A stretch of 64,000 bases of DNA from the NCBI GenBank assembly GCA_950097015.1, contig CATNEN010000003.1, positions 12,181,501 to 12,245,500 on the forward strand. The letters are read 5' to 3'. The notes beneath the pieces were generated by a model. That model worked only from the letters and a program-made list of their open reading frames with translations, was not told where the DNA came from and ran no database searches. A program made the translations under genes and the position numbers. Below, in pieces: positions 45,881-64,000 of the stretch (positions are counted from its first letter, which is position 1; the number at the start of each line of letters is the position of its first letter). This DNA is from Macrostomum hystrix (Eukaryota > Platyhelminthes > Macrostomidae).

Positions 45881-46344
45881 AATGCGGAATGGAAAGAACG
45901 GGAAATAATGTGGTCCGGAAATAAAGGGAAGCATGAGAAATAAGGAGACACAGAAAAAAACGAGAAAAGGAGAAGAAATATAACGTTGTCAATATTAACA
46001 AAAAAATACGAAATTTTATTAAACCAAAAAATTTATATGAAAACGATACTAACGGCAATCGCTACAATGAGTATATATCAATACTGATGGTCCTAAGTAA
46101 ATAAGCGACAGGAATACATTAAAACACAAATATCTAATCTTATATATATTAGATATAATAAATAGTTATAGAAAGGTTTATAAAAAACCATACAAATTTT
46201 ACTGCGCATTACTAACCAAATATAATATTGATAAAAATAATTATAATAGTCGCGAACCTAAAAAAGCTGACAACCTTAAAAAACGGCCGAAAAATCTGAT
46301 CCTGTTCAGAAACCTCAAATAATTAAATTGTAAACAGAAAATTT

Positions 46345-63983
<17,639 letters not shown>

Positions 63984-64000
63984 GAAGCACCCAATGGTGA

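Noticed and set aside
44895-46058. His/Pro/Phe-rich frames
   Set aside because: A 26-bp minisatellite that is stop-free in all minus frames; no gene features.

Overview
The window is nuclear DNA from an animal (a bilaterian metazoan). Genes are split by GT-AG introns, and their products are animal proteins: an SBF/MTMR5-13 DENN protein, a melatonin-receptor-like GPCR, HPS5 of BLOC-2, the NEDD8 E1 subunit UBA3, a zinc dehydrogenase, the ribosome-biogenesis factor ESF1 and the kinase STK32/YANK. tRNA-derived SINEs, MITE-like elements and an extreme load of minisatellites fill the spaces. I cannot name the species; an invertebrate (lophotrochozoan or flatworm-like) is a guess. No rRNA, CRISPR, operon or intact tRNA gene was seen.

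Layout. 1-5.9 kb (minus): SBF-type DENN gene, cut by the left edge. 5.9-9.1 kb: AT-rich, no gene seen. 9.2-9.8 kb (minus): small ORF with an Rdx/SelW-like fold, tentative. 11.0-13.3 kb (plus): complete five-exon GPCR. 13.3-20.4 kb: intergenic, with minisatellites and nested retroposons. 20.5-32.5 kb (minus): complete 12-exon HPS5. One of its introns holds a 1.74-kb inverted-repeat element that carries its own BEN-like gene. 35.0-37.2 kb (minus): UBA3 without its first exon. 38.2-39.8 kb (plus): two-exon dehydrogenase. 40.7-42.8 kb (minus): two-exon ESF1. 46.3-64.0 kb (minus): complete seven-exon STK32 with an intron of about 9.7 kb, mostly one 45-bp satellite of about 7.7 kb.

Exon joins were deduced by hand from splice signals, reading phase and family resemblance. 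For the GPCR, HPS5, ESF1, STK32 and dehydrogenase models, the exon lengths sum to a multiple of three with one open frame. The genes look like unrelated housekeeping and signalling genes. There is no sign that they form a pathway or gene cluster.

The most unusual content is the repeat biology. About two dozen different tandem arrays (units 15-57 bp) occupy almost every long intron and several gene-flanking regions. Many share a GGGAT/ATCCC core. One array appears to have grown inside a hAT-like MITE, another is a chain of some 170 potential hairpins, and the BEN-gene element has long arrays in inverted orientation at its two ends.
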